NCBI GenBank assembly: GCA_014238155.1
Contig: JABABQ010000050.1
Span: 62,001-126,000 of the forward strand
DNA: 64,000 nucleotides
Direction: 5' to 3'
Source: Rhizobiaceae bacterium
GTDB taxonomy: Bacteria; Pseudomonadota; Alphaproteobacteria; Rhizobiales; Rhizobiaceae
The notes under the pieces were generated by a model. That model did not search any database. It was not told the DNA's origin and saw only the letters and a list, made by a program, of their open reading frames with translations. Within the stretch, counting starts at the first letter, position 1; every line of letters begins with the position of its first letter. This document shows positions 39,176-49,172 of the stretch, one piece after another. Position numbers and translations under genes: made by a program.

Positions 39176-40132
39176 TTAGTTCTTGTCTGCAGCAAATGTC
39201 GCCGAAGCCACAGAACGAAGTTCTGCACGCGCTCCGCCGCGAACAACCGGTTCGGCTTCCGTCCACTCATAATTCGATGGATCTGAGAGCAGGAATTCCA
39301 GCGCCATCGCATTCAGCTTATGGCCACCGCGATAAGAGCGGAAACAGCCAAGAATCTGACCACCAGCGAGCGCAAGGTCACCGACAGCATCAAGTGTTTT
39401 ATGGCGCACAAACTCGTCTGTGTAACGCAGGCCTTCGGGGTTGATAATTTTGTTATCATCACAAATGACCACGGAATTATCGAGGCTCGATCCGAGCGCG
39501 AATCCGGCCGCCCAATAGCGTTCGACATCCTTCATAAATCCAAATGTCCGGGCACGGGAAAGTTCTGTGCGGAATGTTTCTGGGGTCAGATCACCGCAGA
39601 ATTTCTGGCGGCCGATAATCTCTTCTTCAAAGTCGATTTCGACTTCATATCGTGTGGCATCGTGAGGCTCAAAAACGCCCCAGCTGGATCCCATGGTAAA
39701 GCGAACCTCCTTGAGAATTCGCAAATATCGACGACGACGCTTTTGCTCAACCAGTCCAACCTGATCGATCGCTTCCACAAACACTTCTGAAGAACCGTCC
39801 ATAACCGGGATTTCGGCGCTGTCGACTTCGATCACCACATTATCAACGTGAAGCGCAACCAAAGCAGCCATAAGATGTTCAACAGTTTTTACATGCACAC
39901 CGGCAGGGTCACCCAACACGGTACACAGATCGGTTGCACCGACGGATTGAATATTGGCTGAAATGTCGACCTGATCCAGCGGAGAAATATCACAGCGCTG
40001 AAATACGATACCTGTATCTTCATCGGCTGGAAGGAGAGAGATGGAAACTGGCTTACCGCTGTGGACTCCAACACCCGACAAGTCAATTCGATCTGCCAAT
40101 GTGTTCTGCTTACTTGAAACTTTCGTTCCCAT
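39176..40132 (-). CDS. lpxC: UDP-3-O-acyl-N-acetylglucosamine deacetylase
   Basis: Zinc enzyme for the committed step of lipid A synthesis. 318 residues; the zinc ligands are His86 (KTVEHLMAAL), His244 and Asp248 (HKTLDAVGD), and the catalytic Glu85 precedes the first. A conserved pocket segment (MDGSSEVFV) is also present. It is separated from ftsZ by an intrinsic terminator and has its own 350-bp upstream region with a CtrA box and a large hairpin, so its transcription is probably independent of the dcw cluster. Confidence 0.97.
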   Translation of the reverse strand: MGTKVSSKQNTLADRIDLSGVGVHSGKPVSISLLPADEDTGIVFQRCDISPLDQVDISANIQSVGATDLCTVLGDPAGVHVKTVEHLMAALVALHVDNVVIEVDSAEIPVMDGSSEVFVEAIDQVGLVEQKRRRRYLRILKEVRFTMGSSWGVFEPHDATRYEVEIDFEEEIIGRQKFCGDLTPETFRTELSRARTFGFMKDVERYWAAGFALGSSLDNSVVICDDNKIINPEGLRYTDEFVRHKTLDAVGDLALAGGQILGCFRSYRGGHKLNAMALEFLLSDPSNYEWTEAEPVVRGGARAELRSVASATFAADKN

Positions 40133-40204
40133 TTATACCCCGATCCCGCAAATACGTCTTGCGGTACTTTCATTACACCCGACACAACAGAAACTGCAGC
40201 TCTT

Positions 40205-40250
40205 GAGTTCTTCTTACAGGCGCATCAAATGCGCCCCCCCTGTAGAACTC
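40205..40250 (-). ncRNA. Extended hairpin in the lpxC 5' leader
   Basis: Three paired blocks: GAGTTCT/AGAACTC outside (40205-40211 with 40244-40250), ACA/TGT (40216-40218 with 40241-40243), and GGCGCAT/ATGCGCC inside (40219-40225 with 40229-40235) around a 3-base loop. Two unpaired stretches (four and five bases) lie on opposite sides. It ends about 73 bp before the lpxC start codon and has no U-run, so it looks like a leader structure rather than a terminator. Confidence 0.5.
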
Positions 40251-40342
40251 ACAAAACGAGCCTTATTCCCCGATCTTGTTTACTTTCCTACCCTTTGTCG
40301 GCCTGCTATCCAAATCACGCTTTCTTACCGAATGTTAACAAG

Positions 40343-40359
40343 TTAACGGATCGTTAACC
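40343..40359. promoter_or_regulatory. Consensus CtrA box upstream of lpxC
   Basis: TTAA (40343-40346), seven bases, TTAACC (40354-40359): exact match to TTAA-N7-TTAAC. Another GTTAAC lies at 40334-40339. It is 210 bp upstream of the lpxC start and downstream of the ftsZ terminator, so lpxC is the only gene it could control from a promoter position. CtrA regulation is inferred. Confidence 0.65.
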
Positions 40360-40376
40360 GTCTGGCTTCGCTCATC

Positions 40377-40415
40377 AAAAGAGGCCGTTGGGCTTATTAT
40401 GCCCAGCGACCTCTA
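40377..40415 (-). terminator. Intrinsic terminator after ftsZ
   Basis: Read on the minus strand: AGAGGtCGcTGGGC, loop ATAATAA, GCCCAaCGgCCTCT, then TTTT. The stem is twelve pairs with two mismatched positions. It lies about 70 bp beyond the ftsZ stop and closes the dcw transcript before lpxC. Confidence 0.85.
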
Positions 40416-40484
40416 AGAATCGTTAACAGCAGCAATTAAGGTGCACCAAATCGGCACACCGGGCCACCAGCCCAATCAGGCAAT

Positions 40485-42155
40485 CTATGCTTGTCGGCGC
40501 AGAAATGCCGGTATGTCGAGCTGATCATCTTCGCTGATTGGTTTTGCAGCAGGGACCGCCCGACCGTGGACGTCCAGAGATCCATCTTTGGGCGGTGCAT
40601 AAGGATTGTTGTCCTCACGCGCCGCCGCCGCCGCCGCCGTCGCCGCCGGAGCGGTGGTTGCAGCCGCAGGCTTGACCGCCGGTGCAGGTTCCGTCGCCGG
40701 AGCCGACCCACCCAGACCTGTCGCCAGGCGTTTCAACAATCCCATCGGGCCATTTTCTTCAGCCGGTGATTTTGGCTGAGTTGCCAGGTTTTGCTGAGCA
40801 ACAGCTGGAAAATCTTCAACAGACGGCATCCGGGTCGCCCGTGACGGTACTGCAGGTTCGGGATGAGCTGCCGATGGCGCAACCCTATCAGCTACAAATG
40901 TCGGAGCGGTCAGATGTTCATCCAGGGCGCTCTGGAAATCGGAATCCGAAATCGGGTCGTCGAAATCTGCATTTTCGGCTTGAAACGGTACTGCACCAGG
41001 ATTGCGCTCGATCTCCAGCGACGGCGCCGCCGGAATTGTCAGTTCTTCTTCTATTGCATCGGCACCGCTACGGTCCGGGCTTGCCGCTGCTTCATCGTCG
41101 GAAGTGCCTGTACGGGCCATTGCAGACTGACGCAGCCGTTCAGCGGCATCATGCATTAGCTGGGCATTTGGTGCAGCCGCGGCACTGACTTCAGCGTCAA
41201 TGCCGGTAGCAACCACAGAAACCCGGATGACACCTTCAAGGCTCTCATCAAACGTCGCACCGAGAATAATATTGGCATCAGGATCAACTTCCTCGCGGAT
41301 GCGGGTTGCCGCCTCGTCGACTTCAAACAGTGTCATATCGCGGCCACCAGTGATTGAGATCAACAGACCCTGCGAACCCGCCATTGAGGTTTCATCGAGC
41401 AGCGGATTGGATATTGCAGCCTCTGCAGCAGCCATCGCACGGCCTTCGCCGGAAGCTTCGCCGGTGCCCATCATTGCGCGGCCCATTTCACGCATGACAG
41501 AACGTACATCGGCAAAATCAAGGTTGATCAGACCTTCTTTCACCATCAAATCAGTGATGCAGGCAACACCGGAATACAATACCTGGTCTGCCATCGAGAA
41601 AGCATCGGCAAACGTGGTTTTGTCGTTTGCGACCCGGAACAGATTCTGGTTCGGAATGACAATCAACGTATCAACATTCTTCTGCAGTTCGATAATCCCC
41701 TCCTCAGCCAGCAACATGCGTCGCTTGCCTTCAAAGGAAAACGGCTTGGTTACAACGCCAACGGTGAGAATCCCGGCATCACGTGCCGCCTGAGCAACAA
41801 CGGGTGCCGCACCGGTGCCGGTACCGCCCCCCATGCCAGCAGTCACAAATGCCATATGCGTCCCGGACAAATGATCATTGATCTCATCAATGCATTCCTG
41901 AGCAGCAGCGGCACCAACCTCGGGCTGAGAACCGGCACCAAGACCTTCGGTGACGGCCACGCCCATTTGAATGAGGCGTTCCGCCTTGGACATGGTCAGC
42001 GCCTGCGCATCGGTATTGGCGACCACAAAGTCGACCCCGTCCAGGCCAGATGTAATCATGTTATTGACGGCGTTTCCACCGCCTCCGCCGACACCAAATA
42101 CGGTGATGCGTGGTTTCAGCTCAGTAATGTCTGGCTTATGAAGATTGAGAGTCAT
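40485..42155 (-). CDS. ftsZ: Cell division protein FtsZ with long C-terminal linker
   Basis: Tubulin-like GTPase forming the division ring. GTP-binding motifs GGGGGNAV (about 23-30) and [11 protein letters not shown] (about 109-119) and the T7 loop NLDFADV are present. The GTPase core ends near residue 320; a linker of about 220 residues rich in Ala, Pro and Glu follows, then the C-terminal peptide [13 protein letters not shown], which binds FtsA. 556 residues is long, as usual in this order. GAGGA lies seven bases before the ATG. The linker contains a run of GCC/GCG alanine codons (40620-40655). Confidence 0.98.
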   Translation of the reverse strand: MTLNLHKPDITELKPRITVFGVGGGGGNAVNNMITSGLDGVDFVVANTDAQALTMSKAERLIQMGVAVTEGLGAGSQPEVGAAAAQECIDEINDHLSGTHMAFVTAGMGGGTGTGAAPVVAQAARDAGILTVGVVTKPFSFEGKRRMLLAEEGIIELQKNVDTLIVIPNQNLFRVANDKTTFADAFSMADQVLYSGVACITDLMVKEGLINLDFADVRSVMREMGRAMMGTGEASGEGRAMAAAEAAISNPLLDETSMAGSQGLLISITGGRDMTLFEVDEAATRIREEVDPDANIILGATFDESLEGVIRVSVVATGIDAEVSAAAAPNAQLMHDAAERLRQSAMARTGTSDDEAAASPDRSGADAIEEELTIPAAPSLEIERNPGAVPFQAENADFDDPISDSDFQSALDEHLTAPTFVADRVAPSAAHPEPAVPSRATRMPSVEDFPAVAQQNLATQPKSPAEENGPMGLLKRLATGLGGSAPATEPAPAVKPAAATTAPAATAAAAAAREDNNPYAPPKDGSLDVHGRAVPAAKPISEDDQLDIPAFLRRQA

Positions 42156-42192
42156 GGGTCATTCCTCGTTTTGTTTTGAGCCGCCTGATCAC

Positions 42193-42210
42193 CTCTCTTT
42201 TTTGAGAGAG
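42193..42210 (-). promoter_or_regulatory. Small hairpin in the ftsA-ftsZ gap
   Basis: CTCTCT and AGAGAG (6 bp, 6-base A/C loop on the transcript) lie about 40 bp before the ftsZ start. It has no U-run, so it may be an mRNA processing or stability element that separates ftsA and ftsZ expression levels. Confidence 0.3.
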
Positions 42211-42251
42211 CGGCCCGTTCGATTTTCCCCGATCTGCGTCGGAGTAAAGGT

Positions 42252-43583
42252 TTAAAAACTTTCTTTCAGCCAGCGGGTCATGCGTGACAAAGACCCTCCG
42301 GATGAATGAGCGACTAGATTTGCAGTTCTTGATGTACGGTCGGCATATTCCGATCCCGCCACCTGCGGATAGATCAAAAGGCCTGCAGCGGTCGAAAATG
42401 CTGCCCCCTTTGCTGTCTTCGGCAAGCCCGATATTCCCATCGGCCGTCCAAGACGAATATTTGCTGACAACACACGAGTTGCCACTTCACTGATGCCAAC
42501 CAGTTGACTGGCACCACCTGTCAAAACAATGCGCCGCCCAACTGCACCGGCAAATCCCGAGCGATTGATACGGTCTCTGATGAGCTCAAATGTCTCTTCA
42601 ACACGCGGGCGGATAAATTGGGCCAATTGTGCCACCGAAACCTGATCCGGCATGACATGCCCGTCATCACCGATCGGCGGCACGGCAATCAATTCACTTT
42701 CATCGACCTGGGCGGGTGAGGCCTTGCCGTGCAGCACTTTGAGGCGTTCAGCATCGCTGACACGCATCGATAAGAGGCGCGCAATATCCATCGTTACATG
42801 ATTGCCACCCACCGCAATGGCGTCAGCAAATACCAGTTGTCCATTGAGGAAAATTGACACCGTTGTCGTGCCTCCCCCCATATCGATACAGGCACAGCCC
42901 ATTTGTGTTTCATCTTCTACCAACGCCGACAATCCAGATGCATATGGCGCAGCAACCATGCCGTCGACACGCAGATGAGACCGGTTGATGCAATTTTCCA
43001 GATTGCGCAGCGGCGCCGCATCGCAGCTGACCAGATGCATGTCCACACCAAGCTCTGCACCTACCATGCCCAGTGGTTCACGGATGCCGTGTTCCAAATC
43101 TATTGAATACCCAATCGGCAGTGCGTGCAGGATGGCGCGTTGGTCGCGAACTGCATTTCTGTGCCCGGCCGCCAGAACCGATCTGATGTCGGACGGCTCG
43201 ACTTCGTGGCCATTCAAAGCGATGCCAGAGGAAAAGGTTTCGCTGCCCAGACGGCCCGAGGATACCGAAACAATGAGAGATTCAACTGGCATTTTGGCCG
43301 AGTTTTCAGCAGCATCCACGGCCAGACGCAAGGCCTTTTCCGCCTCGTCCATGTCAACGACTACACCCGATTTCATTCCCCGGGATCGTTGGTAGCCGAA
43401 CCCCAGAACTTCAATGGAATGGGACCGATTCGGTAAGACATCAACGCCGCTGCGTGGCCGCAATCTGGCGATCATGCAGGAAATTTTTGTACTGCCGACA
43501 TCCAGAACGGACACAATGGCAGACTTGTTAGTCGACAGGCGACCTACGCGGGAAATTTCGGAAGAGGATCTGAACAGACTCAC
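42252..43583 (-). CDS. ftsA: Cell division protein FtsA
   Basis: Actin-like ATPase that ties FtsZ to the membrane. 443 residues; phosphate loop SVLDVGSTKISCMIA near the N-terminus, GCACIDMGGGTTTVSIF for the second phosphate motif, RIVLTGGASQLVG for the adenosine motif, and a C-terminal amphipathic end SRMTRWLKESF for membrane binding. It overlaps ftsQ by four bases and is followed by ftsZ. Confidence 0.97.
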   Translation of the reverse strand: MSLFRSSSEISRVGRLSTNKSAIVSVLDVGSTKISCMIARLRPRSGVDVLPNRSHSIEVLGFGYQRSRGMKSGVVVDMDEAEKALRLAVDAAENSAKMPVESLIVSVSSGRLGSETFSSGIALNGHEVEPSDIRSVLAAGHRNAVRDQRAILHALPIGYSIDLEHGIREPLGMVGAELGVDMHLVSCDAAPLRNLENCINRSHLRVDGMVAAPYASGLSALVEDETQMGCACIDMGGGTTTVSIFLNGQLVFADAIAVGGNHVTMDIARLLSMRVSDAERLKVLHGKASPAQVDESELIAVPPIGDDGHVMPDQVSVAQLAQFIRPRVEETFELIRDRINRSGFAGAVGRRIVLTGGASQLVGISEVATRVLSANIRLGRPMGISGLPKTAKGAAFSTAAGLLIYPQVAGSEYADRTSRTANLVAHSSGGSLSRMTRWLKESF

Positions 43584-44551
43584 AGCTTGCGATCCACTTT
43601 TTTCATGGCCTTCAGCCGGGCCTTGACCAATGTAGCCCGGGCCTTGGCGGCATCTTCCTGCAATCGCAGCACGATCCTGTCTTTTAGCCGCATATCGATG
43701 ACATTGATCTGCCGTTCCAACAGACGATCATCAGTTGCCAGTTGCGCCAACTGCGTCAGGCTCTGCTGCATCCCTGATTCTGGCAATTTCACCAACATGC
43801 CGTTGGCCAGTTCCAGATCCCAGCGACGATCGGCAACACGGCTGTAGGATGCAACCCGCCCCGCCAGTTCCGGATAATCAGCAACCAGCGGCAAAATTTT
43901 ACTGGCCGATTGCGAGGCGCCTTCGCCAACCAGATGAGGCAAATGAGCGAACCGGTTGTTCAGCAGATCCGCTATACCAAACTTGGCAATCAATTTTCCT
44001 GACTGTTCCACCACCGTCAAACGATCATTGTGCTGCCAGACCGCTGCTGCACGTTTTTCGGCCAGTGCCACGGTCAATTTTCCGGGATAAAGCTTGCGAA
44101 TCGCAACGTCTTTGACCCATGGCAACGCCATCAACCGGGCGCGGGCGTCGGCTGCGTCGAAACCGAGCAGCGAATTCCTGTCGAACAGACCCAATGCGGT
44201 AATCAAATCCTGCTCACTGGTTTCCACCTGACCGGTCAGCACAATGTCTTCGGCCTGTAGTCCAACTGAAGCACCAATTCCAGAAACCAACGTGGACGCC
44301 GTGCCGGCAACTACCGACCCGTAGAACCAGCCGGCAACGATAAAACCAACCGCCAGACTGGTGCCGGGCCCGGTGCGTGGAACTGCAACCGCATCCAATC
44401 GGCGCAAGAAAGCACGCAACCTGGAGCGCACGGCCAACACCAGCGGATTGAAGTCACCGGACGATGTGTAAACGCCACCCGCATTGCTGCGACCGTTCCT
44501 GCGTCCCATCATTCGGCTCAACGACGACAACTTGCGTCCTCCACCATCCAT
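43580..44551 (-). CDS. ftsQ: Cell division protein FtsQ
   Basis: Bitopic divisome protein. A positively charged cytoplasmic N-terminus of about 60 residues, one membrane helix (about 67-90, [19 protein letters not shown]), a POTRA domain (about 98-165, [20 protein letters not shown], then [20 protein letters not shown]) and the beta domain. The reading frame overlaps the end of ddl by 34 bp from this ATG; starting at ATG 44512, just past the ddl stop, is an alternative. It overlaps ftsA by four bases. Confidence 0.94.
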   Translation of the reverse strand: MDGGGRKLSSLSRMMGRRNGRSNAGGVYTSSGDFNPLVLAVRSRLRAFLRRLDAVAVPRTGPGTSLAVGFIVAGWFYGSVVAGTASTLVSGIGASVGLQAEDIVLTGQVETSEQDLITALGLFDRNSLLGFDAADARARLMALPWVKDVAIRKLYPGKLTVALAEKRAAAVWQHNDRLTVVEQSGKLIAKFGIADLLNNRFAHLPHLVGEGASQSASKILPLVADYPELAGRVASYSRVADRRWDLELANGMLVKLPESGMQQSLTQLAQLATDDRLLERQINVIDMRLKDRIVLRLQEDAAKARATLVKARLKAMKKVDRKL

Positions 44552-45438
44552 GTCAACAATTCACCAAAAGTGTGCCCGGCATGCTCGGCCAGTTCCGGCA
44601 ACAATGAGGTAGGCGTCATCCCTGGCTGGGTATTTACCTCCAGCCAGATCAGTTCACCCGTCCCGTTCACACGATCATCCAACCGAAAGTCTGAACGGGT
44701 TACCCCGCGACAACCAATTGCCTGATGCGCCTTCAAAGACAGTGTCTGAATCTTTTGGTAAACATTTGGTAAAATTTCAGCCGGAAGGACGTGTTTTGAT
44801 CCACCTTCGGCATATTTGGCGTCATAGTCGTAGAATGTGTCGCCCAAAGGCAGGATTTCGGTCACACCCAGCGCCACATCTCCCATCACTGCACAGGTCA
44901 GTTCTCGCCCGGGAACGAATCGCTCAACCATCACAATGTCGCCATATGGCCATTCATCGGAGTATAATTCCTGCGGTGGTTTTGATCGGTCTTCCCCGAC
45001 AATCAACACGCCGAAACTCGACCCCTCATTGACCGGCTTGACCACATAGGGCGGCTTCATGGCATGTTTTTCAGCGGCCTCCAGGCGGTGCATGACTTTG
45101 GCTTCGGCAACCGCAACGCCGACACGGCGCACGACAGTTTTCGACCGCTCCTTATCCATCGCCAACGCGGACGCCATCACTCCGGAATGGGTGTAGGGAA
45201 TTTCCAGATATTCCAGCACTCCCTGAATCGTCCCGTCTTCGCCATAGGGACCATGCAATCCATTAAACACAACGTCAGGCTTCAGCTGTTGCAACGTTGA
45301 GGAGATATTGCGGTCAACATCGATCCGCGTCACTCCGAAGCCTTCGGCTTCCAGAGCATCAGCACAGGAATTGCCGCTGGACAGGCTGACCGGACGTTCC
45401 GCCGATAGCCCTCCCATGAGCATGGCAACATGCGTCAT
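44518..45438 (-). CDS. ddl: D-alanine-D-alanine ligase
   Basis: ATP-grasp enzyme making the D-Ala-D-Ala dipeptide for peptidoglycan. 306 residues; N-terminal [20 protein letters not shown]-grasp region [13 protein letters not shown], and the C-terminal metal site [16 protein letters not shown]. The ATG at 45438 follows GGAGAGGA; the frame is open further upstream without homology. The 266-bp gap to murB is the largest within the dcw cluster and may hold an internal promoter for ddl-ftsQAZ. Confidence 0.97.
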   Translation of the reverse strand: MTHVAMLMGGLSAERPVSLSSGNSCADALEAEGFGVTRIDVDRNISSTLQQLKPDVVFNGLHGPYGEDGTIQGVLEYLEIPYTHSGVMASALAMDKERSKTVVRRVGVAVAEAKVMHRLEAAEKHAMKPPYVVKPVNEGSSFGVLIVGEDRSKPPQELYSDEWPYGDIVMVERFVPGRELTCAVMGDVALGVTEILPLGDTFYDYDAKYAEGGSKHVLPAEILPNVYQKIQTLSLKAHQAIGCRGVTRSDFRLDDRVNGTGELIWLEVNTQPGMTPTSLLPELAEHAGHTFGELLTWMVEDASCRR

Positions 45439-45704
45439 CGGCATTCCTCTCCTCTGTTCCCCTTTGAACACCAGAAGAATCACATGCGAATTGGGCTTTC
45501 AAGCGGCGATTGACCGACAAAACGGACTGCAATTGAATCGATATTTCAGGCGGTCGCGATAACGGATTCAAAAGACTCGGTAATCAGCGATGGGCTTGCT
45601 CAAAATTATTTTTGGCAATTAATACTGCGCCCGACATCAATCTTGAAGTTACCTCATCCGGTTGTCAGAATCTGACGGATTTTCAGTGACTAGGAAGTGA
45701 TTCG

Positions 45705-46649
45705 TCACACGCAGCTTTTGACTTCGCGCTCCGGCTCAAATCGACCCAGGCGCTTAATTTCCCATTCCAGAACGATCCCGCATTTGGCGTGAACCTCAGT
45801 ACGAACCGTTTCACCCAGCGTCTCCAGATCATAGGCCGTCGCACCGCCGGTATTGAGCATAAAATTACAGTGCATTTCACTCATTTGCGCACCGCCGACC
45901 CGAAACCCCCGCATGCCTGCTTCTTCGATCAGTCTCCATGACGAATGAGGCAAAGGGTTTTTGAAGGTTGAGCCCCCGGTTTTCTCGCGGATCGGTTGAA
46001 CCGTTTCACGGTGGTGCTGGACCTCATCCATGGCCTTTTGAATATCGATTCTGTCAGCCGGCACACCTTCAAAGACGGCTCCGGTGAATATCAGTTGTTT
46101 CGGCGCTTTAGAATGACGATAGCTATATCCCATGTCGGCATGGCTCAGTACATGGCGATTTCCCTGGCGATCCAGCGCATGTACTTCAACAACACGATCC
46201 GTTGTTTCGGTGCCATTGGCCCCGGCATTCATGCGCAGCGCACCTCCAATGGCGCCGGGAATGCCATGATAAAACTCAAAACCTCCCAGTCCCGCTTCAA
46301 GCGCTGCAGCGGCCAGCCGTTTGTCCGGCACCGCCGCGCCCGCATAGACGCGGTTATCACCAAGTTCTTTGACGTGGCCAAATCCCCTGCCCGACAAGCG
46401 GATTACGACACCTTCAATGCCACCATCACGCACCAGAAGATTGGAACCGATGCCGACCACCAGAACAGGAATATCAGCCGGCAGCATTCTCAGGAAACTG
46501 GCAAGGTCGTCCTCATCTGCCGGTGAAAACAAGATGTCAGCGGGTCCGCCCACCTGAAACCAGGTAATCTTGGACATGGGTGCATCCGGTGTTAACCGTC
46601 CGCGGATTTCCGACACATCAAGCCGGTCCAGCAAAGCCTGGCCATTCAT
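45705..46649 (-). CDS. murB: UDP-N-acetylenolpyruvoylglucosamine reductase
   Basis: FAD/NADPH enzyme completing UDP-N-acetylmuramate. 314 residues, type I form: FAD motifs [20 protein letters not shown] and [18 protein letters not shown], catalytic Ser in GSTFKNP, and [13 protein letters not shown] near the C-terminus. Overlaps murC by four bases (ATGA). Confidence 0.97.
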   Translation of the reverse strand: MNGQALLDRLDVSEIRGRLTPDAPMSKITWFQVGGPADILFSPADEDDLASFLRMLPADIPVLVVGIGSNLLVRDGGIEGVVIRLSGRGFGHVKELGDNRVYAGAAVPDKRLAAAALEAGLGGFEFYHGIPGAIGGALRMNAGANGTETTDRVVEVHALDRQGNRHVLSHADMGYSYRHSKAPKQLIFTGAVFEGVPADRIDIQKAMDEVQHHRETVQPIREKTGGSTFKNPLPHSSWRLIEEAGMRGFRVGGAQMSEMHCNFMLNTGGATAYDLETLGETVRTEVHAKCGIVLEWEIKRLGRFEPEREVKSCV

Positions 46650-48061
46650 TTGATCTTGGCCAGTTCATCCGGCAAAGCCTGCGCCCAGGCTGTGATATCG
46701 CCAGCCCCGAGAAACAACACAAAATCTCCCGGTTCGGCAATGGAATGCACCAGTGGCGCGATTTCGTCTGGTGAACCAATGGTTCGCACGTCACGATGAC
46801 CCCCCGATTTCATGGCCGATGCCAGACTGGAAGAATTTACATTTTGAATTGGCTCTTCCCCGGCTTCATATACCGGTGCAACCAGAACAGTATCCGCGTC
46901 GTTGAAACAGGCACTGAACTCGTCAAACAGATCATTCAGCCTTGAATATCTGTGCGGCTGTTTGATGGCGATGACCCGCCCTTTGCCATTTGAGCGAACC
47001 GCTGTGCGGGCGGCCTTCAAAACAGCCGAGATTTCAACAGGGTGGTGGGCATAATCGTCAAATATCTCAACCCCATTCCACGACCCCATCGGTGTGAAGC
47101 GGCGGCGAACGCCTTTAAAACTTTTCAGTCCCTTGCGAATGTCATCAACACTCGCACCGAGTTTATGGGCGACTGCAATTGCTGCGGTAGCATTTGATAC
47201 ATTGTGAATTCCCGGCATTGGCAGAACCAGACGTTCAATCAGCTCATCATTACCGGACTTGCGGTCGTGGATGGTGACATCAAAACGTGACTTGGCACCC
47301 TCTGGTTGAACATTGTTGAAACGATATTCCGACTGGGGATTGTTGCCATAAGATACAATGCGTCGATCTTCAATGCGGCTGACCAAAGCCTGTACTTCAG
47401 GATGATCGATACACATCACACCAAAACCGTAAAACGGCACGTTTTCTACAAAGGTTTTAAAGGCTTCCTTGGCTTTGTCGAAGGTACCGTAATGATCCAG
47501 ATGTTCGGGATCGATATTGGTGACGATCACAATATCGGCCGGCAGGCGCAGAAATGTGCCATCACTTTCATCAGCTTCGACCACCATCCAGGATCCATCA
47601 CCCATGCGGGCATTGGTTCCGATGGCATTGAGTATGCCGCCATTGATAATTGTCGGGTCGAGCCCACCGGCTTCCAGCAATTGGCCGACCATCGACGTTG
47701 TCGTGGTTTTGCCGTGGGTACCGCCAACGGCAATCGACTGTTTGAACCGCATCAGCTCGGCCAGCATTTCCGCACGCCGAACGACCGGCAGACTACGTTC
47801 CTTGGCTTCAACCCGCTCGGGATTATCAAACTTGATCGCCGAAGAAGTTACAACGACCTCGCTGGCCCCAAGGTTTTCGGCCCTGTGGCCGACATGGACT
47901 TCAATGCCCTTTTCGCGCAGGCGTTGCACGTTGGCCCCGTCATTTAGATCCGAACCCTGAACCGGATATCCAAGATTATGCAACACTTCGGCAATCGCAC
48001 TCATGCCAATCCCGCCAATGCCGATAAAATGTATCAGGCCGATATCGTCTGCCATCCGCAT
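46646..48061 (-). CDS. murC: UDP-N-acetylmuramate-L-alanine ligase
   Basis: Mur ligase adding L-Ala to UDP-MurNAc. 471 residues; N-terminal [23 protein letters not shown] loop [13 protein letters not shown], central [12 protein letters not shown] and C-terminal [14 protein letters not shown] motifs. Two starts are possible (48061 and 48055). The gap to murG is 18 bp; its stop overlaps murB. Confidence 0.98.
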   Translation of the reverse strand: MRMADDIGLIHFIGIGGIGMSAIAEVLHNLGYPVQGSDLNDGANVQRLREKGIEVHVGHRAENLGASEVVVTSSAIKFDNPERVEAKERSLPVVRRAEMLAELMRFKQSIAVGGTHGKTTTTSMVGQLLEAGGLDPTIINGGILNAIGTNARMGDGSWMVVEADESDGTFLRLPADIVIVTNIDPEHLDHYGTFDKAKEAFKTFVENVPFYGFGVMCIDHPEVQALVSRIEDRRIVSYGNNPQSEYRFNNVQPEGAKSRFDVTIHDRKSGNDELIERLVLPMPGIHNVSNATAAIAVAHKLGASVDDIRKGLKSFKGVRRRFTPMGSWNGVEIFDDYAHHPVEISAVLKAARTAVRSNGKGRVIAIKQPHRYSRLNDLFDEFSACFNDADTVLVAPVYEAGEEPIQNVNSSSLASAMKSGGHRDVRTIGSPDEIAPLVHSIAEPGDFVLFLGAGDITAWAQALPDELAKIK

Positions 48062-48079
48062 AGATGCTGTCCTTTGAAT

Positions 48080-49168
48080 TTATCCTACGTGGACCTGAAC
48101 AAGATCAGCCAATCTCACCGCCGCGTCAGCCACGCCCGCCTTTTTGGCGTTTTCAGCCTGTATTGCAAGGGTTTGGGGATGTTTCATGGCGCTGGACAGC
48201 AAATTAGCCAGTTTTTCCGGTGTCAGATCTTTTTGTCGTACAAGCAGCGCACCCTCGGCAGCCGCCAGATGGGCCGCATTTGCACCCTGATCATCATCCA
48301 GCGCTCCGGGTAGCGGAACCAATATGCTGGGGCATCCAATCAGCGCGAGTTCGCTGACGGAAGATGCCCCTGCCCGGCAAATGACAAGATGCGACTGGGC
48401 GATGCGTCCGGGCATATCGGAAAAGAAGTCACTTACGTCAGCATCCACCTTGAGCTTCGCCAATCCAGAACGCACCTGATTGGCATCTTCGGGGCGGGCT
48501 TGCAGCACCAAATTCAGCCGGCTGAGCAATTGTTCATCCATCCGGGCCAGCGCAGCCGGGAGGACCTGTGAAAAAAACTGGGCTCCCTGACTGCCACCAA
48601 ACACCAACAACTTGAACGGACCCGTCAGACTGTGCGGCACATAGGGTTGAAGAGCCGCCTGATGGGCGATGTCGCGCAACGGATTTCCCGTTACCGTGAC
48701 CGGTGCACTTTCAGGATGCATTTCGCCTTCTAGCGAAAATCCCGTGGCGATGGCGGTGACACGCGACGCCAAAAACCGGTTGGCCCGCCCCATGATTGCG
48801 TTCTGCTCGTGCAGAATCGTTGGATGGCCTTTGTGAGCTGCGGCTAGCAGCGGTGGAACCGTTGGATATCCGCCAAAGCCCACAACAGCGTTTGGTTTGA
48901 CTTTCGCCAAAACACGCCGCGACATCAAATAACCGCTGGCCAGCCGATACAGCGTTCGCAGCAACGCCAGCGGGCTTTTACCAGCAAATGTTGCTGAAGG
49001 AATGATATGCACCTGGTCGGCTGGAAAGCTGTCGACAAATTTTTTGGCGCGCGAATCGGTCGCCAGATGAACGGACCAGCCACGCTGCTGCATCTCCTGG
49101 GCAAGGGCCTGAGCCGGAAACAGATGTCCCCCGGTTCCGCCAGCTGATAGCAATACTGTTTTGTTCAT
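48080..49168 (-). CDS. murG: Lipid II synthase MurG (GlcNAc transferase)
   Basis: GT28-family peripheral membrane enzyme adding GlcNAc to lipid I. 362 residues; G-loop LSAGGTGGHLFPAQALA, second G-loop FGGSQGAQFFSQVLP, and donor-site CRAGASSVSELALIGCPSILVPLP. Four bases after ftsW. Confidence 0.98.
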   Translation of the reverse strand: MNKTVLLSAGGTGGHLFPAQALAQEMQQRGWSVHLATDSRAKKFVDSFPADQVHIIPSATFAGKSPLALLRTLYRLASGYLMSRRVLAKVKPNAVVGFGGYPTVPPLLAAAHKGHPTILHEQNAIMGRANRFLASRVTAIATGFSLEGEMHPESAPVTVTGNPLRDIAHQAALQPYVPHSLTGPFKLLVFGGSQGAQFFSQVLPAALARMDEQLLSRLNLVLQARPEDANQVRSGLAKLKVDADVSDFFSDMPGRIAQSHLVICRAGASSVSELALIGCPSILVPLPGALDDDQGANAAHLAAAEGALLVRQKDLTPEKLANLLSSAMKHPQTLAIQAENAKKAGVADAAVRLADLVQVHVG

Positions 49169-49172
49169 GGGA

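Noticed and set aside
40331-40440. CtrA box acting on ftsZ
   Set aside because: The site is downstream of the ftsZ stop and its terminator, so it can only serve lpxC in this orientation.
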